Shown here: positions 1-8,168 of the stretch, piece after piece | Numbering within the stretch: position 1 is the first letter of the stretch | Layout of the letters: each line of letters starts with the position of its first letter | DNA from: JACJWR01 sp964474045 | GTDB lineage: Bacteria; Actinomycetota; Actinomycetes; S36-B12; UBA10799 | Length of the DNA stretch: 64,000 nucleotides | NCBI GenBank assembly: GCA_964474045.1 | Contig: CAYYRC010000012.1 | Location: 28,034-92,033 of the forward strand | Direction: 5' to 3' | The notes under the pieces: generated by a model | What the model was told of the DNA's origin: nothing | Seen by the model: the letters and a program-made list of their open reading frames with translations, nothing else | Databases searched by the model: none | Translations under genes and position numbers: made by a program

Positions 1-1235
1 GAGACGTCGTCGGCCGGGTTGACCAGCACCTTCAGGTAGGCCAGAGCGTCCTTGATCTCTTTCCGCTCGTAGAAGCGGGTGCCACCCACGACCTTGTAGG
101 GCAGCCCGACGCGGATGAGCACCTCCTCCACGGCTCGGGACTGGGCGTTGGTGCGGTAGAACACCGCAACGTCGCTGGCGGCCACGCCATGGTCGTCGGA
201 CAGCCGGTCGATCTCGCCGGCGATGAACGCCGCCTCGGCTCGCTCGTCGTCCGCCACGTAGGACACCAGTCTCGCGCCGTCGCCGGCCGCGGTCCAGAGC
301 TTCTTCGGCCGGCGCGACTCGTTGCGGGTGATGACGGCGTTGGCGGCCGTCAGGATGTTGCCCGTGGAGCGGTAGTTCTGCTCGAGCATGATGACTTCGG
401 CGTTCGGGAAATCGCCCTCGAACTGCTCGATGTTGCGCAGGGTGGCACCCCGGAAGGCGTAGATCGACTGGTCCGAGTCGCCCACGACGCACAGCGAGCC
501 CGGTTGCACGCCGTCGGAGCCGTCGCCCACCAGTTCGCGCACCAGCACGTACTGGGCATGGTTGGTGTCCTGGTACTCATCCACCAGGATGTGGCGGAAG
601 CGTCGGTGATAGTGCTCGGCCACATCCGGGAACATCTGCAGCAGGGCCACTGTGTGGTTGATGATGTCGTCGAAGTCCACCGCACCGGCTCGCAGCAGCC
701 GCCCCTGGTAGTCGGCGTACACCTCGGCCAGCTCCAGCTCCGGCTTGGCCTGCGCCTGAGTGCGGAAGGTCTCGTAGTCGATCAGCTCGTTCTTGAGGTT
801 CGAGATCCGAGCGGCCATCGCGCGCGGTGTGGTGCGCTTGGTGTCGATGCCGGCGTCGCGCATGACGAGCCCCAACAGCCGCTGGGAGTCGGCACTGTCG
901 TAGATGGTGAACCCGGACGGCAGGCCCAGGTGCGCCGCCTGCGCGCGCAGGATGCGCACGCAGGCTGAGTGGAAGGTGCTCACGGTCATCGCCCGCGCGC
1001 GGGGGCCCACCAGTTCTGCGACCCGCTCGCGCATCTCGGCGGCGGCCTTGTTGGTGAAGGTGATCGCCAGGATCTCGCCGGGGCTGGCGCGACGGGTGGC
1101 GAGCAGGTGGGCGATCCGGCGGGTGAGGACCCTGGTCTTGCCGGAGCCCGCGCCGGCGACGATCAACAGGGCCGGCGCCTCGCTCGTCACCGCGAGGAGT
1201 TGTTGGGGGTTGAGGTCGTCGAGTTGCTCGGGCAT
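1..1235 (-). CDS. pcrA: ATP-dependent DNA helicase PcrA/UvrD, C-terminus cut off by the window edge
   Basis: Superfamily 1A 3'-5' DNA helicase of repair and replication. About 411 N-terminal residues are present and the rest lies beyond base 1. The protein opens MPEQLDDLNPQQLLAVTSEA. The Walker A motif GAGSGKT is at residues 28-34, followed by motif Ia (ITFTNKAAAEMRERV), the Walker B/motif II stretch ILVDEYQDTN, and motif III/IV residues GDSDQSIYAFRGA and LEQNYRSTGNI. These are the standard UvrD/PcrA/Rep motifs, and the start just ahead of the Q-motif fits PcrA. I saw no good Shine-Dalgarno before ATG 1235. The gene begins 25 nt after the small membrane protein gene on the same strand. UvrD and PcrA cannot be separated without the C-terminus. 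Confidence 0.93.
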   Translation of the reverse strand, partial: MPEQLDDLNPQQLLAVTSEAPALLIVAGAGSGKTRVLTRRIAHLLATRRASPGEILAITFTNKAAAEMRERVAELVGPRARAMTVSTFHSACVRILRAQAAHLGLPSGFTIYDSADSQRLLGLVMRDAGIDTKRTTPRAMAARISNLKNELIDYETFRTQAQAKPELELAEVYADYQGRLLRAGAVDFDDIINHTVALLQMFPDVAEHYHRRFRHILVDEYQDTNHAQYVLVRELVGDGSDGVQPGSLCVVGDSDQSIYAFRGATLRNIEQFEGDFPNAEVIMLEQNYRSTGNILTAANAVITRNESRRPKKLWTAAGDGARLVSYVADDERAEAAFIAGEIDRLSDDHGVAASDVAVFYRTNAQSRAVEEVLIRVGLPYKVVGGTRFYERKEIKDALAYLKVLVNPADDV

Positions 1236-1260
1236 ACGGTCTTCGACGCGGTCGCCGGCG

Positions 1261-1620
1261 TCAGTTCCAGAAGACTGCGATGACCACGTTCAGGATCGCC
1301 AGACCGCCGATGGCGCCCCAGATGCCGGTGCTGATGCTCGGCTTCTTGCGGTTGGCGAGGATCAGACCCAGGATCACGAGCAGGATCACGAGCTTGACGG
1401 CGATCTTGGCGTTGTCCGGGTACTCGTCGGCGTTGCCGTCGGCCAGCGGGTAGGCCAGGCCGACCAGCGCGATCCCGGTGACCAACTGGGTCAGGGCACC
1501 GTGGAACATGGCGTTGTTCACGACCTTGTCGGTGTCCTTGATCTGCACCAGGAAGCCGCCGATGAGCGAGGCCAGGCCGAGGAAGTGCAGGACGACGAGG
1601 ACGTGCTCCAGGAACTCCAT
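1261..1620 (-). CDS. Small four-helix membrane protein, function unknown
   Basis: A 119-residue protein made almost entirely of four hydrophobic stretches: near residues 5-25, 38-58, 72-91 and 98-118. Between them lie a short polar loop with acidic residues (DGNADEYPDN) and a basic turn (ANRKKPS). It has no signal peptide or catalytic motif I recognise. Small integral membrane proteins of this kind are common next to pcrA in actinobacteria, but I cannot assign a function. The ATG at 1620 is chosen because TAGAGT (1628-1633) lies 7 nt upstream, consistent with a leaderless transcript. The same frame stays open further upstream, but that part is antisense to the hydrolase gene and does not look like protein. 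Confidence 0.75.
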   Translation of the reverse strand: MEFLEHVLVVLHFLGLASLIGGFLVQIKDTDKVVNNAMFHGALTQLVTGIALVGLAYPLADGNADEYPDNAKIAVKLVILLVILGLILANRKKPSISTGIWGAIGGLAILNVVIAVFWN

Positions 1621-1627
1621 GGCAGGA

Positions 1628-1633
1628 ACTCTA
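1628..1633 (-). promoter_or_regulatory. Putative -10 element of a leaderless promoter for the small membrane protein
   Basis: TAGAGT on the minus strand ends 7 nt before the ATG at 1620, placing the transcription start at or next to the start codon. No Shine-Dalgarno is present and no clear -35 is seen. Confidence 0.5.
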
Positions 1634-1734
1634 ATGCGGAGCCCGATGCCGGCAAGGGGTCGGCTTGCCGCCGGCGCCCGTGGGCGGCGACACTGGCCGG
1701 GAGGCCGCAGTGACACCACGGGCGAGGAGCGAGC

Positions 1735-2880
1735 ATGAGAACCGCCTGGCGCGTCGCTGCCGCCCTGGTGGCGGGCCTGCTCATCGCGGCTGCGGCCTTC
1801 GTCGGCTGGCAGTCGTGGCAGACCGCGCGGCAGGTTGCGGCCTTCGCCCGCGCCCACAAAGCCTACGAATTCCCTCCCTACCTGCAGATCCTGGGCGCCA
1901 CTCAGGACACGGTGACCTACCGTGACACCGACGGCGGTGCACCGCTGCCCGACTACATGGCCCTGCACACATCGGTCGGCGGGTGGGCCGAGACCACGTC
2001 CCCCGTCGGCGCCTATCCGGTTCAACGCACCATCGAGCGACAGGCGGCGCCGCCGAGCCTTGCGGCCGGTCAGGAGGCCTGGGGCGATGTCACCTACTTC
2101 TACGCCGACCCCCGGCAGGGTCTGGGCCTGCCCTACACCGACGTCGACTACGGCGCCGCCGAGGCATGGCTGGTCCCGGGCCAGCAGGGCAACCCGACCT
2201 GGATGATCTTCGTCCACGGGCTGGGCGGCGTGCGCGCGGAGGGCCTGCGCGCATTGTCGGTGGCCAACGCGCAAGGCTGTACCTCGCTGCTCATCAGCTA
2301 TCAGAACGACCAGGGCAGTGACGCGGGCAACGGCTACGTCCAGTTCGGCGCCGACGAATGGCACGACCTCGAGCAGGCCGTGCGCTACGCGCTCGGCCAT
2401 GGCGCCCAGAACGTCGTCCTAGTGGGCAACTCCCACGGTGGCGCGGTGACTCTTGGCTTTCTGGTCAACTCCCGCCTCGTCGACAAGGTTTCCAGCGCCT
2501 TCCTGGACGATCCCGTCACCGACTTCGACGCCCTGCTGGCGCAGACGACCCTTCGCAACCGGCCGTCGTGGGCGCGCATGCTGGCGCGGCCGATCACGAC
2601 CGCCACCATCGGCCTGGACTGGTCGGCCATCGACTACAACGCGCGCGCCGCCGAGGTCACGACGCCGACAACCATCGTCGTGGGAGGCCAGGACCTGATC
2701 GTGCCGCCCGCGATCACTGCGGACTTCGCGGCTGCGGCCAACCGGGCCCATCCCGGCCTGGTCGATCTGCAGTTCTTCCCGAACGCCCCCCACACGGGTG
2801 AGTGGAATGCGGATCGCCCCCGGTTCGAGACGCTGCTCTCCGCGCGCTTGCAGGCCGCAATAGCTGGGGCGGGCAGCTGA
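1735..2880 (+). CDS. Membrane-anchored alpha/beta hydrolase (serine hydrolase)
   Basis: A 381-residue protein with an N-terminal membrane anchor or uncleaved signal (about residues 5-25, hydrophobic after MRTAWR), followed by an alpha/beta hydrolase fold that is probably extracytoplasmic. The visible catalytic set is the oxyanion/HG motif FVHGLGG, nucleophile Ser233 in GNSHGG, Asp320 in GGQDLIV and His353 in APHTGEW. The substrate is unknown; esterase, lipase or peptidase roles are all possible. The ATG follows a good ribosome site (GAGGAG with about 5 nt spacing). The gene diverges from the small membrane protein and is followed 43 nt later by the diguanylate cyclase. Codon use matches its neighbours. 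Confidence 0.85.
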   Translation: MRTAWRVAAALVAGLLIAAAAFVGWQSWQTARQVAAFARAHKAYEFPPYLQILGATQDTVTYRDTDGGAPLPDYMALHTSVGGWAETTSPVGAYPVQRTIERQAAPPSLAAGQEAWGDVTYFYADPRQGLGLPYTDVDYGAAEAWLVPGQQGNPTWMIFVHGLGGVRAEGLRALSVANAQGCTSLLISYQNDQGSDAGNGYVQFGADEWHDLEQAVRYALGHGAQNVVLVGNSHGGAVTLGFLVNSRLVDKVSSAFLDDPVTDFDALLAQTTLRNRPSWARMLARPITTATIGLDWSAIDYNARAAEVTTPTTIVVGGQDLIVPPAITADFAAAANRAHPGLVDLQFFPNAPHTGEWNADRPRFETLLSARLQAAIAGAGS

Positions 2881-2910
2881 ACAAACATCGCATAGGGTCA
2901 TGACGGAACG

Positions 2911-2916
2911 TATTAT
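2911..2916 (+). promoter_or_regulatory. Putative -10 element of a leaderless promoter for the diguanylate cyclase
   Basis: TATTAT, close to the consensus -10, ends 7 nt before the ATG at 2924. This favours ATG 2924 over the in-frame ATG 2900, which has no convincing ribosome site. No clear -35 is seen. Confidence 0.5.
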
Positions 2917-2923
2917 CACTGCG

Positions 2924-4654
2924 ATGGACGACTACGGAAAGCAATTGAGCGACGTCGCCGCTGCGCACCCGGAACCGGAGGACGACGAACACGAGCTAGC
3001 CGAACTCCGGCAACGCTGGGCATCGATTGCGCAAGTCACGAGGGAGGCACTCTTCACCGCGCGCGCCGATGGGACTCTGCAGTGGGCCTCGGAGGAGGCC
3101 ATCCGCTTGATGGGACTGCGCCGGCACGATGCCAGGGGCATACGGCTGTCGGACCTGGTCGATCAGGCGGATCGTGCTCGGGTCACCGCTGGCATCCAGG
3201 CCGCCATCGGAGGCAGGGCTGCGGAGTGCCGAGTCCGCTGGCGCAACGTGCCCGGCAACCCTTGGGTCAGCCTGCGCTTCGGCCCGGCCGTCATCGGCGA
3301 CACCCGGACATCCGTGGGGGGCACGATCACCGACATCGACGCGGAGGTCGTGGCGCACGAGGCCTTCCTCCACGAGCGCCGAGAGCTCGAGGACCTGCTC
3401 CACCGGACGGTGGAGCCGCATATGCGACTGGAGGCCGTTCGGGGCGACGACGGCACCATCATCGACTTCATCGTGGTGGCGGCAAACGAGGCCGCCCGCC
3501 GTCATGTGGGGCTGCAGGTCGGGGATCGGGTGGGGACTGAGCTCGACGCGATGATGGCCGAGGGCGAGCACGAGGCCTCGTCGCTGTCGCGCCTCAGCAG
3601 CGTGGTCGAGTCCGGTGGCGAGCAACTGCTGCTGCGCGACCTCGGCGAGGGCGACGTCGACGCCGAAGATGCCCACCGGTTCGACCTGCGGGCCGTCAAG
3701 GTGTCCGACGGGGTGCTCCTGTCCTGGCGCGACGTCACCCAGCGGCACCGCCTGGCCGCCGCACTCTCGGCCAGCGAACAAGACTTCCGCCTCCTGGCCG
3801 AGTCGATCGGCGACGTGGTCCGAATCCTCGACGTCGACGGCGTCCAGCGGTGGGTATCGCCGTCGGTGACGGACCTGCTGGGCTACTCCCCCGAGGAGTT
3901 GGTCGGCACATACGCGCAGGCGATCATGCACCCCGACGACATCGCCGAGGCCGTCGAAAGCGGCATCCGCGTCGGCTTGGCGCAGGGAACCGTGACGCCG
4001 CCGAGGCGAACCCGCCTGCGGCACGCAAACGGGCACTGGGTGTGGACCGAGACGACAAATTCTTTCGCTTTCGATGACGACGGTCGGGTCATCCAGCTCT
4101 ATGCGGTGACCAGGGATGCCGAGGCGGCGGTTCAGGCGGAGGCCGAGTTGCAGCGCCTGGCGCGCACCGACCCGCTCACCGGACTGCTGAACAGATCGAG
4201 CATGATCGACCGACTCAACAGACTTGCAGCGGACCACCCCGCTCAGACTGTGGGAACCGCAGTGCTGTTCTGCGATCTCGACGATCTCAAGACCATCAAC
4301 GACACTCTGGGGCATGCTGCAGGAGATGCCGTGATCGTCACGGCGACCCAGCGCATCTCCGACCTGTTGGCCCACACTGCATTGCTCGCCCGATTCGGTG
4401 GCGACGAACTCCTCATCGCGATCCCCGATGCCGGCGGGTCGGGGGCCGCGATGGACATCGCCGAGAGCCTGCGGGCAGCCCTTGCCCAGCCCACGCCGAT
4501 TCCCACGATACCGACTGAGGTGGCGGGCGGAGTCAGCATCGGGGTCGCCCTCTGGCGCCTTGGGGAGAGCGTCGATCAAGTCATCAGCCGAGCCGATCAG
4601 GCCATGTACGAGGCCAAGACGACGGGGCGAAACAGAGTCATCCTGGCAAGCTGA
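2924..4654 (+). CDS. PAS-domain diguanylate cyclase (GGDEF)
   Basis: Predicted cytosolic sensor enzyme making cyclic di-GMP from two GTP; 576 residues from ATG 2924. Sensor modules come first: a PAS-like domain near residues 25-115, a second degenerate PAS/PAC-like stretch about 130-270, and a clear PAS about 280-395 (containing VSPSVTDLLGYSPEEL and MHPDDI). The GGDEF domain is near 405-575, with DPLTGLLNR at its start and the active-site motif GGDEL. The inhibitory RxxD I-site expected just upstream of GGDEF is absent; the equivalent position reads AHTA. There is no EAL domain and no transmembrane segment, so the signal is probably cytosolic. An in-frame ATG at 2900 would add eight residues. 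The gene converges on guaA. Confidence 0.88.
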   Translation: MDDYGKQLSDVAAAHPEPEDDEHELAELRQRWASIAQVTREALFTARADGTLQWASEEAIRLMGLRRHDARGIRLSDLVDQADRARVTAGIQAAIGGRAAECRVRWRNVPGNPWVSLRFGPAVIGDTRTSVGGTITDIDAEVVAHEAFLHERRELEDLLHRTVEPHMRLEAVRGDDGTIIDFIVVAANEAARRHVGLQVGDRVGTELDAMMAEGEHEASSLSRLSSVVESGGEQLLLRDLGEGDVDAEDAHRFDLRAVKVSDGVLLSWRDVTQRHRLAAALSASEQDFRLLAESIGDVVRILDVDGVQRWVSPSVTDLLGYSPEELVGTYAQAIMHPDDIAEAVESGIRVGLAQGTVTPPRRTRLRHANGHWVWTETTNSFAFDDDGRVIQLYAVTRDAEAAVQAEAELQRLARTDPLTGLLNRSSMIDRLNRLAADHPAQTVGTAVLFCDLDDLKTINDTLGHAAGDAVIVTATQRISDLLAHTALLARFGGDELLIAIPDAGGSGAAMDIAESLRAALAQPTPIPTIPTEVAGGVSIGVALWRLGESVDQVISRADQAMYEAKTTGRNRVILAS

Positions 4655-4699
4655 CCTCGGCGGACGGGCCCTCGCGGCCTGCGCCTGCTCCCACGGGGG

Positions 4700-6307
4700 T
4701 CACTCCCACTCGATGGTGCCGGGCGGCTTGCTCGTGACGTCCAGCACGACACGGTTGATGCCTGGGACCTCGTTGGTGATCCGGTTGCTGATCCGGGCGA
4801 TCAGGTCGTAAGGAAGCCGCGACCAGTCGGCGGTCATGGCGTCCTCGCTGGACACAGGGCGCAGCACGATGGGATGGCCGTAGGTGCGTCCGTCGCCCTG
4901 CACGCCGACGCTCCGCACATCGGCGAGCAGCACGACCGGGAACTGCCAGACGTCGCGATCCAGACCGGCCGCAGTCAGCTCCTCCCGCGCGACAAGGTCG
5001 GCTGCGCGCAGCAGGTCCAGGCGCTCCGGGGTGACCTCGCCGATGATCCGGATCGCGAGTCCGGGCCCGGGGAATGGGTGCCGCCACACGATCTCCGGCG
5101 GCAGGCCGAGCTCCAGGCCCACAGCACGGACCTCGTCCTTGAAGAGTGCGCGCAGCGGTTCAACCAGGGTGAACTGCAAATCCTCGGGCAGGCCACCGAC
5201 GTTGTGATGGCTCTTGATGTTGGCAGTACCCGAGCCACCACCAGACTCGACCACGTCCGGATAGAGCGTCCCCTGCACCAGGAAGTCCACCTGCTCGCCG
5301 TGGGCACCGGCCTCGGCGACGACCTCCGCCGCGGCATCCTCGAAGACGCGGATGAACTCGCGGCCGATGATCTTTCGCTTGGTCTCCGGATCAGTCACCC
5401 CCGCCAGTTCGGAGGCGAAACGCTCACGCGCGTCCACGACCTTCAACGCGACGCCGGTGGCGGCGACGAAGTCCTGCTCAACCTGCTCTGCCTCCCCCGC
5501 TCGCAACAAACCGTGATCGACGAAGACGCAGGTCAACTGCTCCCCGACTGCGCGTTGCACCAACGCCGCTGCCACCGCCGAGTCCACGCCGCCCGACAAC
5601 CCGCACAGCACCCGGTGGTCGCCCACTTGAGCGCGTATCTTGGCGACCTGCTCGTCGATCACCGACTCCGTGGTCCAGTCGGCGCCCAGACCGGCCAGGC
5701 CGTGCAGGAAGTTGGCCAGCACTGCCTGGCCGTGATCGGTGTGCAGGACCTCGGGGTGGAACTGCACGCCGGCCAGGCGTCGGTCGGCATTCTCGAAGGC
5801 TGCCACCGGCGCGCCGGCCGTGGTGGCCGTGACGGCGAATCCCTGCGGTGCTCTGGTGACGGCGTCACCGTGCGACATCCACACCTGCTGCTCCGTTGGC
5901 AGCCCTGCGAAGGTCGCCCCCGGGTGGGCCACGCTCAGGGCTGTTGCGCCGTACTCCCTGGAACCTGTGCGGTCGACTTGGCCGCCGAGGGCGGCAGCCA
6001 TCGCCTGGAAGCCGTAGCAGATGCCGAAAACCGGTACCCCGGCCTCGAAGATCGCCGCATCGACCGTCGGCGCCCCGTCCGCGTAGACGCTGGCGGGACC
6101 GCCGGAAAGGACGATGGCGGCCGGCCGCTTGGCCAGCATCCGGTCCACTGGCATCGTGTGCGGAACGATCTCCGAATACACCGATGCCTCGCGCACACGA
6201 CGCGCGATCAACTGGGCGTACTGGGCGCCGAAGTCGACGACGAGGACGGGGTGTTCGGCACCGGGACCCAGGGTCGTGTGCGCGGCGCGAGCAGCGGAGT
6301 CGGTCAT
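4700..6307 (-). CDS. guaA: GMP synthase (glutamine-hydrolysing)
   Basis: Converts XMP to GMP using glutamine and ATP, the last step of guanine nucleotide synthesis. It has 535 residues. The N-terminal class I glutamine amidotransferase carries Cys97 (GICYGF) and the His184/Glu186 pair (FHPEV). The ATP-pyrophosphatase domain has the PP-loop SGGVDS at 238-243, and the C-terminal dimerisation domain ends in the conserved KPPGTIEWE. I place the start at ATG 6307 (MTDSAARAAH); an in-frame ATG at 6355 would add 16 non-conserved residues. TAGAGT lies 8 nt upstream of 6307. The gene lies downstream of guaB and guaB3 with two oxidoreductase genes between. Confidence 0.97.
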   Translation of the reverse strand: MTDSAARAAHTTLGPGAEHPVLVVDFGAQYAQLIARRVREASVYSEIVPHTMPVDRMLAKRPAAIVLSGGPASVYADGAPTVDAAIFEAGVPVFGICYGFQAMAAALGGQVDRTGSREYGATALSVAHPGATFAGLPTEQQVWMSHGDAVTRAPQGFAVTATTAGAPVAAFENADRRLAGVQFHPEVLHTDHGQAVLANFLHGLAGLGADWTTESVIDEQVAKIRAQVGDHRVLCGLSGGVDSAVAAALVQRAVGEQLTCVFVDHGLLRAGEAEQVEQDFVAATGVALKVVDARERFASELAGVTDPETKRKIIGREFIRVFEDAAAEVVAEAGAHGEQVDFLVQGTLYPDVVESGGGSGTANIKSHHNVGGLPEDLQFTLVEPLRALFKDEVRAVGLELGLPPEIVWRHPFPGPGLAIRIIGEVTPERLDLLRAADLVAREELTAAGLDRDVWQFPVVLLADVRSVGVQGDGRTYGHPIVLRPVSSEDAMTADWSRLPYDLIARISNRITNEVPGINRVVLDVTSKPPGTIEWE

Positions 6308-6315
6308 GAGACCTG

Positions 6316-6321
6316 ACTCTA
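6316..6321 (-). promoter_or_regulatory. Putative -10 element close to the guaA start
   Basis: TAGAGT on the minus strand ends 8 nt before the ATG at 6307. The spacing is slightly long for a leaderless promoter but resembles the other cases in this window. A weak AGG also lies in the gap, so a short leader is possible. Confidence 0.4.
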
Positions 6322-6413
6322 GCGATGGCGGTTGGGCCGGCTGTCGGCCGTTCAATGCCGTTCGGTTCGCTCGTCCTGAGCTCGCCTCGATGCCCAGATC
6401 GTCCCGGCAGGTC

Positions 6414-8150
6414 CTAGCTGCGCACCTTGGGCATGCCGAGAGCTACCGGCAGCCGCCAGGCGCCGGGGGCGTCCGCGGGCACCACCGGGCGCCGCGGCGG
6501 CACGGCCGGCAGCCGCCGGTACTCCTGCCCCTGATCGGGCCGCGGATCCTCCTCGCCCTTGTTGGGCCACATGGCCAGCGCTCGCTCGGCCTGCGCGGTG
6601 ATGGTCAATGACGGGTTGACGCCCAGATTGGCGGTCACCGCCGCGCCATCCACGACGTGCAGGGTGGGGTAGCCGTGGACGCGCTGGTATGGATCGATCA
6701 CCCCGGTGGCCGCACTCTCGGAGATCACCGCACCGCCGACGAAGTGCGCGGTCATGGGCGCGTTCAGCGGTTCGCCGATATTGCCGCCAGGCACACCTCC
6801 GATCACCTTCGCAAGCCGACGCACCGCCTCGTTGGCGATGGGGATGTACGTCGGGTTCGGCTCACCCTCCCCCTGCCTGCTGGACATCTTGAATCGCCCG
6901 AACCTCGTGCGCTTCCCGGTCACCGTCACCGAGTTGTCGAGGTCCTGCATCACCAGCGCGATGACCCCGCGCTCGGACCACTTGCGCACGTTGAGCAACT
7001 TGGCCATGCTCCGGCGTTGCTGCACGACCTCCCGCAGCCATGTGCGGGCCCGGTGGGTGCCCGGCTCCTCGTCGGTCAGCACCGTCTGCATAAGCCCCAT
7101 CGCGTTCGAGCCCTTGCCATAGCGCACCGGCTCGATGTGCGTGTGCGGCTCCGGGTGGAAGCTGGACGTGATGGCCACTCCACGCGAGTAGTCCTCGCCG
7201 GAGGTCCCGCCGACTGCACCCACCAGCGACTCCGAATTGGTGCGCGACCGGAACCCGAGCCGGTCCGAGAGCTTCGGCAATACCCCGTCGGTCTTCATCC
7301 TGTGCAGCAGCTTCTGCGTGCTATAGGTCCCGGCGGCTACGACGACCTGATCCGCCGTGAAGACCCGACGGCCACCCGGGCGCCCGGTGCGCTTCGTCAC
7401 CACGCGCCACGATCCGTCTTCGCCACCCGATCCGCCTCCGCCGGCGCGCGGTGGCCGCAGCTCGATCGCGCGGGTCAGCGGGAACACTTGGGCGCCGGCG
7501 CGCTCGGCGAGACCCAGATAGTTCTTCGGGAGTGTGTTCTTGGCATTGTGCCGACAGCCCGTCATGCATTCGCCGCACTCGATGCAGCCCGTCCGCTCGG
7601 GCCCGACTCCACCGAAGAAGGGATCGGGGGACTTCTCCCCCGCACCCGCGCCGAAGAAGACCCCGACCGGCGTCATGCGGAAGGTGTCGCCCACCCCCAT
7701 CTGGTCGGCGACCTCCTTCATGGCCACGTCCGACGGCGTCATGGTCGGGTTCTGCACGACGCCCAGCATGCGCGTCGCCTGGTCGTAGTAGGGGGCGAGC
7801 TCGTCGGCCCAGTCCGTGATGTGCGCCCACTGACGGTCCTCGAAGAAGGGCGCCGGCGGCACGTAGAGAGTGTTCGCGTAAACCAACGACCCGCCGCCGA
7901 CACCCGCGCCGGCGAGCACCATCACGTTGTTCAACAGGTGGATGCGCTGGACCCCGGTGCAGCCCAGGCCCGGCGCCCACAGGAAGTCCCGGATCCGCCA
8001 CGACGTCTTGGGGAAGTCCTTGTCGGCGAAGCGCCGGCCAGCCTCGAGGACGGCTACCCGATAGCCCTTCTCAACCAACCGGAGCGCGGCCACCGAGCCG
8101 CCGAACCCCGATCCGACGATGACGACGTCGAAGTGCCCAGCATCCTTCAT
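6414..8150 (-). CDS. choD: GMC-family FAD oxidoreductase, ChoD (cholesterol oxidase)-like
   Basis: A flavin-dependent oxidoreductase of 578 residues that strongly resembles the mycobacterial ChoD protein I recall from the same neighbourhood. The dinucleotide-binding motif GSGFGG is at residues 13-18, and the GMC signature stretch AGAGVGGGSLVYANTLYVPP follows. The C-terminal GMC region includes DGAAVTANLGVNPSLTITA. A Cys-rich patch, CIECGECMTGCRHNAKNTL, is also typical of ChoD-like proteins and could bind metal. Sterol oxidation is the name usually attached to this family, but the substrate is not proven by sequence. ATG 8150 is preferred (AGGG 8 nt upstream) over TTG 8153. It lies 18 nt downstream of the aldehyde dehydrogenase, so the two may be co-transcribed. 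Confidence 0.85.
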   Translation of the reverse strand: MKDAGHFDVVIVGSGFGGSVAALRLVEKGYRVAVLEAGRRFADKDFPKTSWRIRDFLWAPGLGCTGVQRIHLLNNVMVLAGAGVGGGSLVYANTLYVPPAPFFEDRQWAHITDWADELAPYYDQATRMLGVVQNPTMTPSDVAMKEVADQMGVGDTFRMTPVGVFFGAGAGEKSPDPFFGGVGPERTGCIECGECMTGCRHNAKNTLPKNYLGLAERAGAQVFPLTRAIELRPPRAGGGGSGGEDGSWRVVTKRTGRPGGRRVFTADQVVVAAGTYSTQKLLHRMKTDGVLPKLSDRLGFRSRTNSESLVGAVGGTSGEDYSRGVAITSSFHPEPHTHIEPVRYGKGSNAMGLMQTVLTDEEPGTHRARTWLREVVQQRRSMAKLLNVRKWSERGVIALVMQDLDNSVTVTGKRTRFGRFKMSSRQGEGEPNPTYIPIANEAVRRLAKVIGGVPGGNIGEPLNAPMTAHFVGGAVISESAATGVIDPYQRVHGYPTLHVVDGAAVTANLGVNPSLTITAQAERALAMWPNKGEEDPRPDQGQEYRRLPAVPPRRPVVPADAPGAWRLPVALGMPKVRS

Positions 8151-8168
8151 CAACTCGACCCTGCCTCT

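Noticed and set aside
2996..4579. A 527-codon minus-strand frame opposite the GGDEF gene
   Set aside because: Composition of a shadow frame; the plus strand encodes clear PAS and GGDEF domains.
6308..6413. Purine riboswitch before guaA
   Set aside because: The 106-nt gap to the choD-like gene shows no recognisable aptamer, and the start fits a near-leaderless promoter.
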